This document shows positions 1-10,449 of a DNA stretch of 64,000 nt, piece by piece. Origin of the DNA: Aquimarina spongiae (GTDB taxonomy: Bacteria > Bacteroidota > Bacteroidia > Flavobacteriales > Flavobacteriaceae); the NCBI RefSeq assembly GCF_900141785.1, contig NZ_FQYP01000007.1, positions 1-64,000 of the forward strand, given 5' to 3'. The translations under genes were made by a program, and so were the position numbers. Under the pieces are notes generated by a model. The model was not told the origin of the DNA. It saw only the letters and a list, made by a program, of their open reading frames with translations, and ran no database searches. The stretch's first letter is position 1, and every line of letters starts with the position of its first letter.

Positions 1-1925
1 CGAAGATCTCCGTTGTTAAAACGAGTGGTTCCTTGCAAGTAAGCGTCTTCTGAAGCAATAGCTACTTTGGTATTATCACATCCACCGCCGTTTCCATTTC
101 CATCTTTGCTAGTGATTAAAGCTACCCAATCATTATTATCTGGAGCTACCAGATTACCACCTAAGGTTGTTTTGGCGGTAAGGTTTCCACCAGCTCTTGG
201 ATTGTACCATTGTACATCATACTTATTGTTCCCTGCAGGTAAACTTAGTCCTGTAGATCCTCCATTTGGACGATATACAGCGTATACATTTCCTGCTTTG
301 GCCAATACATAGTCATTGTTATCCGAGGTAACACCATCTGCACTAACCATATCTACCATGGTGCTTTGCAAATGATCATTAAAGAATTTTAAAGCATAAC
401 CACCTTCTTTATATTTCTTCCCTCGTTTTCTGTGATCATTACCGTTGATATCACCATCGTCGTTGGTATATCCGCTATAGTACTCTACTCCGGTTCCTCC
501 GGCCATAAGAGTTCCCCAAAGTACTCTATGTCTCACTTCTTTGTCAGACACTCTAACTCCGGTAGAAGCTGGGCCTTGTTCATCATTGGCTACTACCCAT
601 TTTTTACCTGCGTTTCTCGATTTCTCTAACCATCTTTTTACATCGTTATGTACATTGTTCTTTCCGGTTTGTATCGATGCTCCGGTTAGTTCAGAATTGT
701 TTCCTAATAATGGATTGTAACGCTGATCTTGCTCTCTAGGGTAAGTATGTATCACGATATTGTGATCATATGGATCTACATTTTTGATATATGCTGCCGT
801 AGCTTTGGCCACGTTATCTGTCAATGTAGTCTCCTCAGTCAAATTCCAGTTCAAAGCTAAGTGGTGCCCAAAACGTGCAATAAGTTCTCTGTAGTATAAC
901 TTGCGTTCTCTTCCAAAGTTATTCCCATCCATTTTATTGTCGTTCTCGGTCTCCATGGTTTTAAAATGCAGGTAAATTCCCTTTTTATCTGCATACTCCA
1001 TGATCTTTTCCCACTGATCCGTTTTTGAAACATCAAAACGATCGTGATGTACTTTGTTCCACTGTTGACCTCTGGAGGTATTTCCATATTCCTGCTCAGA
1101 CACTTTCAGCACATGAGGAAAAACTGCTCCTCCATCACCATCGGTGTTCCAGGTTAAGAAAGACATCACATTGGCTCCTTCGCCAGAAAGGTAATTGATC
1201 ACCCCTAACATTTCGGTACCTTTACCATTTCCCCAGGTATATGCGCTTGCATCTGCTGCTACATAATCCCTTTGGTGAGGCTGCCAGGTTTTGCTTCCTA
1301 TCTTATTCAAATTGTTATTAAAACTTGGCGTAGCATCAAAATCCACATAGTTCAATGCGTTTTCTGGAGAATCCGCTCCTGCTTTTACAAACCAAGGTCC
1401 ATTTGGATTTGCTGGATTGGTTCCCACATGCTTTAAATAGTGTTGTCCTACATATTTCAGTCTTCCAAGTTCTTTACTTCTGAAATCTCTTCCAGACTTA
1501 TCAGACTCTGCCACGTTGAAAGATCCAGTAGCACCGTTCATAAAGCCTGCTCCAGAACCTCCGCCGTTGATAGCAACGTTGGACCCCTGTTTAAAAGACA
1601 CCGACCAGTTCCAGGCCCCTGTTTGATCTGGCGCAAAATGTACTCTCCATTTATTTCCTGAAGCACAACCATTATTTGCTGCATTCCCACAAGCAGCAAA
1701 ATAACCAGGAACTTTGTAACTACGGTTACTTGCCTGATGTGTAAAGGTTACTTCCAGATTATAATCTGAAAATGGATTGGGGCTGGCCGTTTCTGAGGTG
1801 TTTGGCCCATTAAATGTCAAGGTAACTTTGTGCCACCTTTTTAATTCTCCTTCTGGGGTTTGGGCTTGTGCCAGTAACCCCAAAACGAAAAATGCAATTA
1901 AGCAATTAAGTTTAGTAAGTTTCAT
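1..1925 (-). CDS. Secreted DUF5060 glycosidase-like protein, 3' end outside window
   Basis: Open reading frame read from an ATG at 1925 and still open at the left edge, so the C-terminus is missing. The first 22 residues are a signal peptide ending AQAQ. Residues about 25-130 look like a DUF5060 N-terminal beta domain (start GELKRWHKVTLTFNGP). A TIM-barrel-like part follows, then a stretch like the C-terminal domain of apiosidase-like glycosidases (VYAVYRPNGG, then YDVQWYNPRAGG). After a Gly/Asn linker a new domain begins near the edge (DAYLQGTTRFNNGDLR), resembling the DNRLRE-type carbohydrate-binding domains seen on agarases. DUF5060 proteins are common in agar and carrageenan degraders. 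The substrate here is unknown, and the match is from memory of family motifs. Confidence 0.8.
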   Translation of the reverse strand, partial: MKLTKLNCLIAFFVLGLLAQAQTPEGELKRWHKVTLTFNGPNTSETASPNPFSDYNLEVTFTHQASNRSYKVPGYFAACGNAANNGCASGNKWRVHFAPDQTGAWNWSVSFKQGSNVAINGGGSGAGFMNGATGSFNVAESDKSGRDFRSKELGRLKYVGQHYLKHVGTNPANPNGPWFVKAGADSPENALNYVDFDATPSFNNNLNKIGSKTWQPHQRDYVAADASAYTWGNGKGTEMLGVINYLSGEGANVMSFLTWNTDGDGGAVFPHVLKVSEQEYGNTSRGQQWNKVHHDRFDVSKTDQWEKIMEYADKKGIYLHFKTMETENDNKMDGNNFGRERKLYYRELIARFGHHLALNWNLTEETTLTDNVAKATAAYIKNVDPYDHNIVIHTYPREQDQRYNPLLGNNSELTGASIQTGKNNVHNDVKRWLEKSRNAGKKWVVANDEQGPASTGVRVSDKEVRHRVLWGTLMAGGTGVEYYSGYTNDDGDINGNDHRKRGKKYKEGGYALKFFNDHLQSTMVDMVSADGVTSDNNDYVLAKAGNVYAVYRPNGGSTGLSLPAGNNKYDVQWYNPRAGGNLTAKTTLGGNLVAPDNNDWVALITSKDGNGNGGGCDNTKVAIASEDAYLQGTTRFNNGDL

Positions 1926-2016
1926 AATTAAATTGATTCTAGTTAAACGTATTATTATTTGTTTGTAATTAATTTTAATGACTCTCGTCATCCGTGTAAC
2001 TAGGGGTAGTGCTTGC

Positions 2017-2032
2017 GAGGTGCCCACACCTC
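2017..2032. other. Short intergenic hairpin after the GH5/GH8 gene
   Basis: GAGGTG and CACCTC form a perfect 6-bp stem with a 4-nt loop, 12 bp past the stop codon of the GH5/GH8 gene (minus strand). No T-run follows, so it is a weak terminator candidate at best. Confidence 0.3.
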
Positions 2033-2043
2033 ATGTTTATGAT

Positions 2044-5000
2044 CTATCGGTGAATTATTATTTTTTTTCTGATTTGTGTATTTGTTTTATAGTCTACAAT
2101 TTCTAAAATGTAGATCCCGGATTCTAAACCTTCTACAGGGATTACCGTTTGAATGTTTTGTTTTCTTTCTTCAATAAACTTTGTAGTAATGGTCAAACCT
2201 GTAAGGGTATATAGATGTAATTGTAACTGAGTGATTCCACTATGTTTTTGGAGCTCATCTTGCGATATATCTACATGAATATAATTTACCGCTGGATTAG
2301 GGCTTATCACTACATCCGTTTCTGCTATACCATCAGCAGTAGCATTGGTACAATCTGGAGAAATAGAGGAAGTACTAAAGTATATTGAAAACCCTTTCGA
2401 TTTGGAAACCAAAACAAAATTGCTTCCATCCAATCCTACCCAATAATCTCCATCAAGCCCGGGAATCCCAGATGCTGTAATCAAAATTGAAGGTTGCAGT
2501 TCATCAAAACTATGGGTCACCTTAGGCAAGAGATCATTCCACCAATTTGGAATACCATCGTTGGTATTCATAGAAAATTGATAAAATCCATTATTTGTTT
2601 GGTCCCAGTTTACTTCAAACTTGATAATATTGCTTAAATCCGGACCACCATCCCCAAGAACGAATACATTCTCGAAAGCACTGTTGATTGATGGAAGCGC
2701 ACTATCCAGCGGAGTACCAAAAGTGCAATCACCACCGCCACTACTTGCAGGATTTCGGAATACGGAAATCGAATTTGAAAAATCGAAATCTCCAACCAAG
2801 GTATTGATATTTGCATTCATAGTTAACCCTTGTAAACCATCTTCGTAACTCAAATTCCAAATAAGACAAGTCCCTGTACCAGTAGTATCAAAATCAACAG
2901 ATTCAATAGTCACCGGTAGGCCAAGTATGTTATTTTGATCATCGGTAACCACCCATTGAGAGTTGGCTCCCCTATTACCAACCAACGAAATACCAGAAAC
3001 ATTATCAATAATACCATCTTCAACGATAAAAGAGAAAGGTCCACCAGAAATACTTCCCCCTTCGACTACAGGAGTAGGTGTTGTCCCTCCATCACAATTA
3101 GGTGCTATCACCGAAGTACTAAAGTAAATGGTAAATCCACCAGTTTTTGACACCAGCACGAAATTATCGGTGTCGATAGTAGCCCAATACGAACCATCTA
3201 AACCACTAAATCCAGAGTCGGTTATGGTAATTTCTGGTTCTGACGAATTGAAATTCTGGGTTACTTTCGGTAAAAAATCATTCCACCAGTTTGGTGAACC
3301 ATCATTGGTACTCATAGAGAGTTGATACAATCCATTATTACCTACATCCCAATTGATTTCGAACTTGGTTACATTATTCAAATTTGGACCCCCATTCCCT
3401 AAAACGAATACATTCTCAAAAGAGGTGTTGATCGAAGGCAAGGGAGTTGCCAAAGGCGCTCCAAAAGCACAACTTACATTTCCATCGGTAACTGTAATAG
3501 TCTTGGTGATACTATCTGTTTGACCAGATGTATTCGTCACTACAAGCGTTACCGTATATGTTCCTAGACTAGTATAAGTAGTCGTTGTTGTTGCCGTTGT
3601 TGCCGTTTCTCCATTATCAAAATCCCAACTGTAGGACAAGCTTTCTCCTGAAGGATCGGTAGATCCAGTACCATCAAAAGTTATTGTTACCGGCGCCACC
3701 CCTCCATCTACATTGGAAACTATTGAAGCAATCGGGTTTTGATTATTGGTATTCGGCTTATATATCTTAAACTCTCCGGCCAGATGCATAAAACTCATCA
3801 TGTACAGCAAACCATCGTAATATCGAAACTGTCCTGATGGTATCGACAATTCAAAGAGTTCATCCACAAAAGGCCAAATCTTGGCATCTTCCAACGCTAA
3901 ACTCCCCACTGCATTACAGGCCACCAACCCAGGATTATGATCTGTATTTCTAGGTGTACCATCAAGTGTCCATAAACCAGGATAATTAGGTTTATCTTTA
4001 AAAAAGTCGATCTGTCTGTTGATCAAAGGTTGAATAGATGTTTTATTTTTCTGAAACCAGGCAAAATCAAACCCCATATTCATAATATTTCTCCAGGCAT
4101 CAAACTCAAAATTCGCATGTGTCCCAATATTTTTAGGAGTCCCGTCGAATTCTGAATAATCAGGCATAAGACCTGTTACCGGATGTGCAGCTCTTGGTAA
4201 AAGATAGGTTCTACTCACATCAGCCATTTCTGACCAAAGCGTATTATTATTATCTGCATATAAAGCCCATATTTCATAAAATCCCGCCAAATGATATGAA
4301 GGATCAGTAAACGTAGCCGATGTACCACAAGGGGTAAAAACGATTTGCTTCTCTGTGAGATTAACAAGATCCGTAGGACATTGCCCACTATCTGAACTTG
4401 GTTTATTAAGCATACTGTCCAGGATATAATTAGCTTGCCCTCTATAATCAAAGACGTCAGTCTGCGGATCAAAATTACCATCAGCAACACTCCCCCATTT
4501 GGCATCAGCAAAGAACAATGCTGTGGCAAAATACTCTTCGCCGTCGGGAGCCGGATTTTGATCAATCATAGAAAAATCTGTTGTGGTTAACTGCCATGCA
4601 AAAAGCCCTTCTCTGGTAGTACCTGGTTGATGTTGACTATGTGTTTTTGCAAATTTCCATAGCTTATCAAATTGTTCTTTCTTATCCAATTGCACACAAA
4701 TCATCATTCCGTACGACATCCCTTCAGATCGAATATCATTATTTCCCGTATCCAGAATATAGGCCATGTCATTACCCACTTCATAATACAAGCGCTCAGA
4801 ATTCACATCTCCATTAACAAAGAATTGATTCCATATTTGATCCAGCCTTGTCGAAACTTCAAGAGTTGTTCGCCCAGATTCTACAAACATGTTTCTGTAG
4901 ATATCGGTTGTAAATGAAGGTTGATCAGGAATAACTGGCGCAGGCCTGGAATCACCATTATTCACAGTTATTATTTTTTCTACTTTTGAAGTACTTCCGT

Positions 5001-6969
5001 TTCCATCATCAACAGTCAACATTACCGTATAAGTACCTGGATCCACAAACGTCATTGAAGGAGTTACGGCGGTAGCCGTTTGCCCATTTCCAAAATCCCA
5101 TGCATATGTTAAAGTATCACCATCTGGATCTGAAGATGTGGAAGCATTAAAATCAACTTCCAAAGGCGCTGCACCAGAGGTTACACTTGTAGTAAATGCA
5201 GCAACAGGAGGATTGTTTGTTGTATCTCCTTCTTTTGTAAAAGTCATTGTAGAGAAGTTAAACGAACCTCCATCTATAAATATTCGCATCACCTGTTCTC
5301 CTGCATTGAGCGTTACATTTGAAATCTTTTGAGGGATGTAGCTTATCCATCCACCTGTGGAAGCTACCTGTTGAATTCCGGTAACATCAATTCCATCAAA
5401 TTCTAAATGGTAAGCCCCTGTAGATACTGCCGAAGCTACCAACACATCAATAGTATACGTACCTGCTTGCACTACATCTACGGTGTATTCTATCCACTCT
5501 CCTGTAGCGGTATATCCAATATTTCCACCATCACCTCCAGATTCGGTATCCACATCTTCTTCTTGTCGTATACCGTCACCTTCATTTCCTACGGTAGTAT
5601 CATGATAGGCAACCACTTCGCCGCCCAGATCAAAAGAAGTAGCCTTTATTTTCCCTGGGATACTTTGTGGTTGTCCGTTTACATAAGGCACCTGTGGTGG
5701 TAACGGTATTGCCGAAAAAACCACATCGATCGTATGATCACTGGTGACATTCGAGAATGTATGAGTACTTATTGCTCCCAATGAACTCCCATCTACTACC
5801 ACATCTTCAATCTTAAAGCCTCGATCCGCTGTAATATCAAATATCTGGTTATCATTTTCAGAAACAATAACGTCTCCCGAAGGCGATATACTACCTCCTG
5901 TACCAGCTGATGCTACAATGGTATAAGTAACTCCACAAGCAGGAATACCTGGGTTTATCATCGATTGCGGAATCACAGAGGTGTTTTGTATAGAATTTAC
6001 ATCGGTTACGCATATTTCTTCAGCAAAGGTTGTTGCCCAATTTCCAAACACTCCATCTGTTGTGATATCTAATTCGCTATTGGGTGCTCCACAATCATTA
6101 TTATCTACAGCCCCCCATGACCAGCTTAGCCAACCGATTTTTTCCTCTTCCAGTCTTTTGATCATTTCTTTGTATGGGAAACTTTGCCCACAAGCCACTG
6201 GAGAAGCTACTTTCTGCGGACCTTCACCTATGATATAGGGAAGTTCTTTTTGTCTCGCATCAAGAATCATGGCATTAAGACGATCTATTTTGGCTTGATC
6301 ATCACCATTGGTCCAATAGGTATGTACCGCAAAAATGATATTGTGCAACGGGTCAAATTCTAACAATTCTTTTCCTCCTTCAAGAAAATAGCGTTCCTGA
6401 TTTCCATAACCCCCACAATCTATCATCAAAGGGGTATCTACTCCTGCATCTCGCAGTTGTGTAATCGCATCTTTGTAATAATTTACCCATTGGGCGGTAG
6501 ACTCGGATCCATTCCCAACCTCATTTCCGATATTAACGATTAACCATTTTTTATACTTTTGAATGGTTGCCAAAACTGCTGGTTTTTTCCAATAATCCAA
6601 CAATAGTTGAAGTTTACTAAAATCACCTGTGGCATCATGTAATTCAGCCACAGGAACCATTTTATTCTTAATACTATTATTAATTAAAGCATCCAATTCA
6701 TTTTCTGGACCTTCGGTTGTCCAAACCAATCGTACGGCATTGGATCCTGTTTTTGCTATTTCAGGAAGAATTCTTTCTCCTGTTCGGTCCTGAGACCAAA
6801 CAAACATTTCGTTAACTCCTCTCATTACTATTTCTTCACCACAAGAAGAATAGATTTTATCTCCTTGGACACGTATAGTATTTTGCGAAAACACTTGTTG
6901 ATTGTTCCATCCTAAAACCAATAGAGCAAACACCAAAAGTGTTTTTAAAAATTTACTTGGTATATTCAT
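2044..6969 (-). CDS. Bifunctional GH5-CBM6-GH8 glycoside hydrolase, T9SS-exported
   Basis: 1641 residues with a signal peptide at 1-29. A GH5 mannanase/cellulase-like barrel spans about 30-320, with acid/base E150 in NIGNEVG and nucleophile E249 in IIGEGP. An InlB-like repeat (345-420) and a CBM6-like jelly roll (435-580) follow, then a PKD domain (585-670). A GH8 domain spans about 680-1040, with acid E749 in RSEGMSYGMM and the family signature around D809 (APDGEEYFATALFFADAKW). The GH8 part resembles xylanases and reducing-end xylose-releasing exo-oligoxylanases. After that come a PKD, a Cys-bracketed 126-residue module, one GGPF repeat, a second Cys module, and a T9SS type A sorting domain (ISPNPAVNYIHV to the end). 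The gene starts 18 bp after the mannanase gene ends, so the two are probably co-transcribed. Likely substrates are mannan/glucan (GH5) and xylan (GH8); exact specificity cannot be read from sequence alone. Confidence 0.9.
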   Translation of the reverse strand: MNIPSKFLKTLLVFALLVLGWNNQQVFSQNTIRVQGDKIYSSCGEEIVMRGVNEMFVWSQDRTGERILPEIAKTGSNAVRLVWTTEGPENELDALINNSIKNKMVPVAELHDATGDFSKLQLLLDYWKKPAVLATIQKYKKWLIVNIGNEVGNGSESTAQWVNYYKDAITQLRDAGVDTPLMIDCGGYGNQERYFLEGGKELLEFDPLHNIIFAVHTYWTNGDDQAKIDRLNAMILDARQKELPYIIGEGPQKVASPVACGQSFPYKEMIKRLEEEKIGWLSWSWGAVDNNDCGAPNSELDITTDGVFGNWATTFAEEICVTDVNSIQNTSVIPQSMINPGIPACGVTYTIVASAGTGGSISPSGDVIVSENDNQIFDITADRGFKIEDVVVDGSSLGAISTHTFSNVTSDHTIDVVFSAIPLPPQVPYVNGQPQSIPGKIKATSFDLGGEVVAYHDTTVGNEGDGIRQEEDVDTESGGDGGNIGYTATGEWIEYTVDVVQAGTYTIDVLVASAVSTGAYHLEFDGIDVTGIQQVASTGGWISYIPQKISNVTLNAGEQVMRIFIDGGSFNFSTMTFTKEGDTTNNPPVAAFTTSVTSGAAPLEVDFNASTSSDPDGDTLTYAWDFGNGQTATAVTPSMTFVDPGTYTVMLTVDDGNGSTSKVEKIITVNNGDSRPAPVIPDQPSFTTDIYRNMFVESGRTTLEVSTRLDQIWNQFFVNGDVNSERLYYEVGNDMAYILDTGNNDIRSEGMSYGMMICVQLDKKEQFDKLWKFAKTHSQHQPGTTREGLFAWQLTTTDFSMIDQNPAPDGEEYFATALFFADAKWGSVADGNFDPQTDVFDYRGQANYILDSMLNKPSSDSGQCPTDLVNLTEKQIVFTPCGTSATFTDPSYHLAGFYEIWALYADNNNTLWSEMADVSRTYLLPRAAHPVTGLMPDYSEFDGTPKNIGTHANFEFDAWRNIMNMGFDFAWFQKNKTSIQPLINRQIDFFKDKPNYPGLWTLDGTPRNTDHNPGLVACNAVGSLALEDAKIWPFVDELFELSIPSGQFRYYDGLLYMMSFMHLAGEFKIYKPNTNNQNPIASIVSNVDGGVAPVTITFDGTGSTDPSGESLSYSWDFDNGETATTATTTTTYTSLGTYTVTLVVTNTSGQTDSITKTITVTDGNVSCAFGAPLATPLPSINTSFENVFVLGNGGPNLNNVTKFEINWDVGNNGLYQLSMSTNDGSPNWWNDFLPKVTQNFNSSEPEITITDSGFSGLDGSYWATIDTDNFVLVSKTGGFTIYFSTSVIAPNCDGGTTPTPVVEGGSISGGPFSFIVEDGIIDNVSGISLVGNRGANSQWVVTDDQNNILGLPVTIESVDFDTTGTGTCLIWNLSYEDGLQGLTMNANINTLVGDFDFSNSISVFRNPASSGGGDCTFGTPLDSALPSINSAFENVFVLGDGGPDLSNIIKFEVNWDQTNNGFYQFSMNTNDGIPNWWNDLLPKVTHSFDELQPSILITASGIPGLDGDYWVGLDGSNFVLVSKSKGFSIYFSTSSISPDCTNATADGIAETDVVISPNPAVNYIHVDISQDELQKHSGITQLQLHLYTLTGLTITTKFIEERKQNIQTVIPVEGLESGIYILEIVDYKTNTQIRKKIIIHR
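2350..2727 (-). repeat. Cys-bracketed 126-residue module, copy 1
   Basis: Starts CTFGTPLDSALP and ends ISPDC. The length is exactly 378 bp, the same as three other copies in this window. The shared core reads VLG-GGP-L-N, then a W-N-G pattern, then LDG-YWV, NFVLVSK and YFS. Family not recognised. Confidence 0.8.
3094..3471 (-). repeat. Cys-bracketed 126-residue module, copy 2
   Basis: Starts CAFGAPLATPLP and ends IAPNC; 378 bp. It is separated from copy 1 by one GGPF-type repeat, which lies at about 2745-3078. Confidence 0.8.
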
Positions 6970-6987
6970 GATTGCTAGTGCTTGGTT

Positions 6988-9900
6988 TTATTTTATCACT
7001 TGTTTTACAATTGTCTTATCTCCTTTTTGAATTCTAACAAAATAGGTCCCAGGACGCAATGCACTAAAGTCAAATGATGTACTATTGATATCTTCTTGCA
7101 CTTGCTTTTCCTGGAATACTTTACCAGAAAAATCAATCACCTTGATGTTTGTATTTTTAAAAGATGCTGTTGTATTTACCACTAGCTCGTTTATTACTGG
7201 ATTTGGTGAGACAATAACTTTTGAAGACGCTATCGTAGCAGGAACAGCAGCAGGTTCCAGACCCCAAATCAAGTTTCCATTTTGATACATGGTAATTTTA
7301 TCATTAGCCATGTAATCCAATGCTGTTGCATTAGACGAGTAGTCATCGGACTCATCAAAAGGAGTCCAATTTGTTTTGGCAAAACGCCCTTGTATCGGAC
7401 CAGAATTTTGCGATGCACTTATACTTCCAGCAGCTGGATCAAAAGATATTTCGAGATAATCCATTCCATTGGCCTCTCCAAAAACTCCATTTACAAAACC
7501 ACTACCCAACTGGGCCCAATCGCACCAGAAATTAAGATTGCTATTCTCTTCTGAAGTGAACCAATATCTAATCGTAAGATCACTATAGGTTACAGCCTGA
7601 TTGCTGTTATTCACAATTCTCAAATGAGGATTGATCATATTATCAGTGGTATTTCCTCGCCCTCCATCTTTATACTCAATAGCTAAATCAGACACGACTG
7701 GTTCGTCGATAACGGTAATCGTAACAGATGCTGCATCCGTCCCCCCTTGCCCATTATCCAAGGTTAATACAACAGTATATATACCTGCCGAAGTGAATGT
7801 ATGAGTTGCTAATTCTCCAGTAGCAGTATTCGTATCTCCAAAATCCCAGGCATAACTCAGTACATTCCCCTGCGGATCCAAAGATCCTGTAGCATCAAAA
7901 TTTACAATAAGTGGTGCTATACCAGAAGTCACATTTGCAGTAATACTGGCTATTGGGTTTCCGTCTGTAATCGTTATGGTTTTGGTTACAGAATCATCAA
8001 GTTTACCATCATTTACAGTAAGTTGTACCGTAAACGTACCTACCGTATTAAATAGGTAAGAAGCAGTTACTCCTGTCGCCGTATCTCCGTTTCCAAAATC
8101 CCAGGTATACGTTAAGGTATCATTGTTAAGGTCTGTAGACGATGAAGCATCAAAAGTAATGGTAGCCGGTGCAATAGCGGAATCTGTATCTACTACAAAA
8201 GAAGCCACCGGAGGTTGATTAGGATCAGTAACGGTAATCGTAATGGTATCGGTATCGGCATTACCACTAGGATCACTAACTGTTAAGGTTACTAGTTGAT
8301 CCCCGAATTCGGTAAATTCGTGATCTATAGCAGCTCCTGTTTTGGTGATTCCATTCCCTAAATCCCAAACATAGGTCAATACATCTCCATTAGGATCTGT
8401 AGATCCAGAACCATCAAAAGAAACTAATAATGGTCCATTACCAGATGTGGTACTAGCTGTGATCAAAGCCGTTGGTGTATTTACGGTAGTTCCCGGTTCA
8501 ATACCACTAATCAATTTCCCATTGAGGTACAGCGCTACTTTTTCCCATACGGCAAAGTCTTTTTTGGTGCCATCATATGAGTAATCGTTTGCCTGATTTG
8601 TTATAGACCAAGTGCTGTTTGCTATTTTGGGCTCCATTCTACCAGAGCCATCATTTCTTCCCAATAGCCCTGCAGCAGGATCAAAAGTAATTTCAAGGTA
8701 ATGCATGTTACCTTCGGTATTTACTATAGTGCCTTTGATATTTTCACTTCCGATCATGGCATAATCCACAAAAAAGTTAAGAGGTAAGTCTTCTTCGGTT
8801 TCAAACCAATATCTGATACTCAAATCGGCATATGGCACATCATCTGAAGAATTATTAAATATTCTGAAATGTGGTTTTATGATATTGCTTTCTACGGCAG
8901 TTGATGCATCTTTATATTCTAATGTTAAAATACCTTCCCCTCCTATCTGAATATTTCTTGCAGAAGAGGTTTTGGTCACCCCATTTACCCCGGTTGCCAC
9001 TGCAGTAATCTGGTATTGACCATCTGGCAAATTATTTAAATCCAACTCGTAAGGAGCAAAAACATCTTCTCCTACCAACGCTCCGTTACTAAAGAATTCT
9101 ACTTTGGCAATGGTATTGTTTTCATTTAATAAATTGGCTTCAATATGTACCGGACTCCCAGACACAAACTTATCTCCTGATTTTGGAGAACGCAGAGAAA
9201 GGTAAATCGCTTCTCCTCCCGACATTTCTTCCATTCGGAGTGCATGTTCTTTATAGATCGCAACCTCAACATCGCCTTCAAAAACCGCGAACTTATCTCT
9301 TGGAGTATTATTATCCGGGAACCACCAAAAACCACTAGCTCCGATCTTATTTTCTTCGATAAAGCTATACATCTCCTCCCACCATTCGTAACGTTCTTGT
9401 ATTTCTACATTGAATTCGCCGATGTATAAGGGTTTTTTGATGATATTATGGGATTCGTCTGCCCATTGTGCCATTAATTGCATGGTTTGCTCCAAAGTAA
9501 AGTTGGACCAGCTCTCGCGTATATATGGGTGAGCAGAAGTAAAATCAACATAAGGAGATTCATGTATTTTGATGAAATCATTCCCTTCGTCTCCTCCAAA
9601 TCCATATTTTAAACCGTGTGCCTCAAGACCTGTCCCTAGCAAATGGTTGGGATCTATGGTTTTAATAAAAGCACCCATTTCGTCTACCCAAGCCCTTAAG
9701 GTTTCTGATGCCAAATCGTCTCCAAATCCTTGATATCTGGGTTCATTCATAAGCTCCCAAGCTAAGATGGTAGGGTCATTTCGGTATTCGACTCCATCAT
9801 AATGGTTTACCCTGGTGATGAAGTACTCTACATAATCCTTGTATCCTTCTATAGCGGATCGATTGGTGAAAAACTGTCCTTGATCATGTATCCCCGCTCC

Positions 9901-10383
9901 TTGTACATCAATCCCTTCCCATTTCAGGCGGTCTTTGATTCCTCCATAGTCATTCCAGTAATTTTCGAGCGCAACGATTAACTTGATTCCGTTGGCCTCT
10001 GCGGATTTTACTACATAATCGAATAATGAGAATTGCCCTTCGCTGTATACTCCTTTTTGAGGTTCAAAACCGTGCCAGTCTTCATGACTAAATCCCCATA
10101 ATCGAACCACTCGTACTCCATTGACATACAAACGCCTCATATGTTCATCGATACGATCTTTATCCATAAATTGAGTTTCGATATCACCACTAGATGATCC
10201 GTAAGTGAAGAAATCATAAACGTTGGCTCCAGAAAAATAGAATGGTTTTCCGTCTAACATAAATTTATCTCCTTCGGTATAAACAAAACCTGCTGGAGGG
10301 GTCGTTTGTGCAGTCATAAAACTGACATTTAGAATCAAAAGAAAGCTCACTAAGAGTATCTTTCTAATTGCTGTTATTTTCAT
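6988..10383 (-). CDS. GH5 beta-mannanase with two CBM3, T9SS-exported
   Basis: 1131 residues with a signal peptide at 1-26. The N-terminal barrel (27-390) looks like GH5 subfamily 7 endo-beta-1,4-mannanases, with acid/base E214 in AWELMNEPR and nucleophile E323 in LYIGEFNVE. An Ig-like domain follows (YLSLRSPKSGDKF). Next come a CBM3 (about 480-635, KPHFRIFNNSS then SIRYWFETEED), three PKD domains, a second CBM3 (NPHLRIVNNSN then TIRYWFTSEEN) and a T9SS sorting domain (VSPNPVINELVV to KQVIK). CBM3 binds crystalline cellulose, so the enzyme probably removes mannan embedded in cellulose-rich cell walls. It lies 66 bp downstream of the cytochrome/CBM3 gene and 18 bp before the GH5/GH8 gene, consistent with one transcript. 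Confidence 0.92.
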   Translation of the reverse strand: MKITAIRKILLVSFLLILNVSFMTAQTTPPAGFVYTEGDKFMLDGKPFYFSGANVYDFFTYGSSSGDIETQFMDKDRIDEHMRRLYVNGVRVVRLWGFSHEDWHGFEPQKGVYSEGQFSLFDYVVKSAEANGIKLIVALENYWNDYGGIKDRLKWEGIDVQGAGIHDQGQFFTNRSAIEGYKDYVEYFITRVNHYDGVEYRNDPTILAWELMNEPRYQGFGDDLASETLRAWVDEMGAFIKTIDPNHLLGTGLEAHGLKYGFGGDEGNDFIKIHESPYVDFTSAHPYIRESWSNFTLEQTMQLMAQWADESHNIIKKPLYIGEFNVEIQERYEWWEEMYSFIEENKIGASGFWWFPDNNTPRDKFAVFEGDVEVAIYKEHALRMEEMSGGEAIYLSLRSPKSGDKFVSGSPVHIEANLLNENNTIAKVEFFSNGALVGEDVFAPYELDLNNLPDGQYQITAVATGVNGVTKTSSARNIQIGGEGILTLEYKDASTAVESNIIKPHFRIFNNSSDDVPYADLSIRYWFETEEDLPLNFFVDYAMIGSENIKGTIVNTEGNMHYLEITFDPAAGLLGRNDGSGRMEPKIANSTWSITNQANDYSYDGTKKDFAVWEKVALYLNGKLISGIEPGTTVNTPTALITASTTSGNGPLLVSFDGSGSTDPNGDVLTYVWDLGNGITKTGAAIDHEFTEFGDQLVTLTVSDPSGNADTDTITITVTDPNQPPVASFVVDTDSAIAPATITFDASSSTDLNNDTLTYTWDFGNGDTATGVTASYLFNTVGTFTVQLTVNDGKLDDSVTKTITITDGNPIASITANVTSGIAPLIVNFDATGSLDPQGNVLSYAWDFGDTNTATGELATHTFTSAGIYTVVLTLDNGQGGTDAASVTITVIDEPVVSDLAIEYKDGGRGNTTDNMINPHLRIVNNSNQAVTYSDLTIRYWFTSEENSNLNFWCDWAQLGSGFVNGVFGEANGMDYLEISFDPAAGSISASQNSGPIQGRFAKTNWTPFDESDDYSSNATALDYMANDKITMYQNGNLIWGLEPAAVPATIASSKVIVSPNPVINELVVNTTASFKNTNIKVIDFSGKVFQEKQVQEDINSTSFDFSALRPGTYFVRIQKGDKTIVKQVIK

Positions 10384-10426
10384 TTTTTTGTGTTATAGTT
10401 AGTTGGTGTTCTTGTACTTTTTTATA

Positions 10427-10445
10427 CACTGATTTATCATCAGTG
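10427..10445. other. Intergenic perfect hairpin
   Basis: CACTGAT and ATCAGTG form a 7-bp stem with a 5-nt loop immediately after the stop codon of the cytochrome/CBM3 gene. No T-tract follows on the minus strand, so it may protect or process the mRNA rather than end it. Confidence 0.35.
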
Positions 10446-10449
10446 AGCA

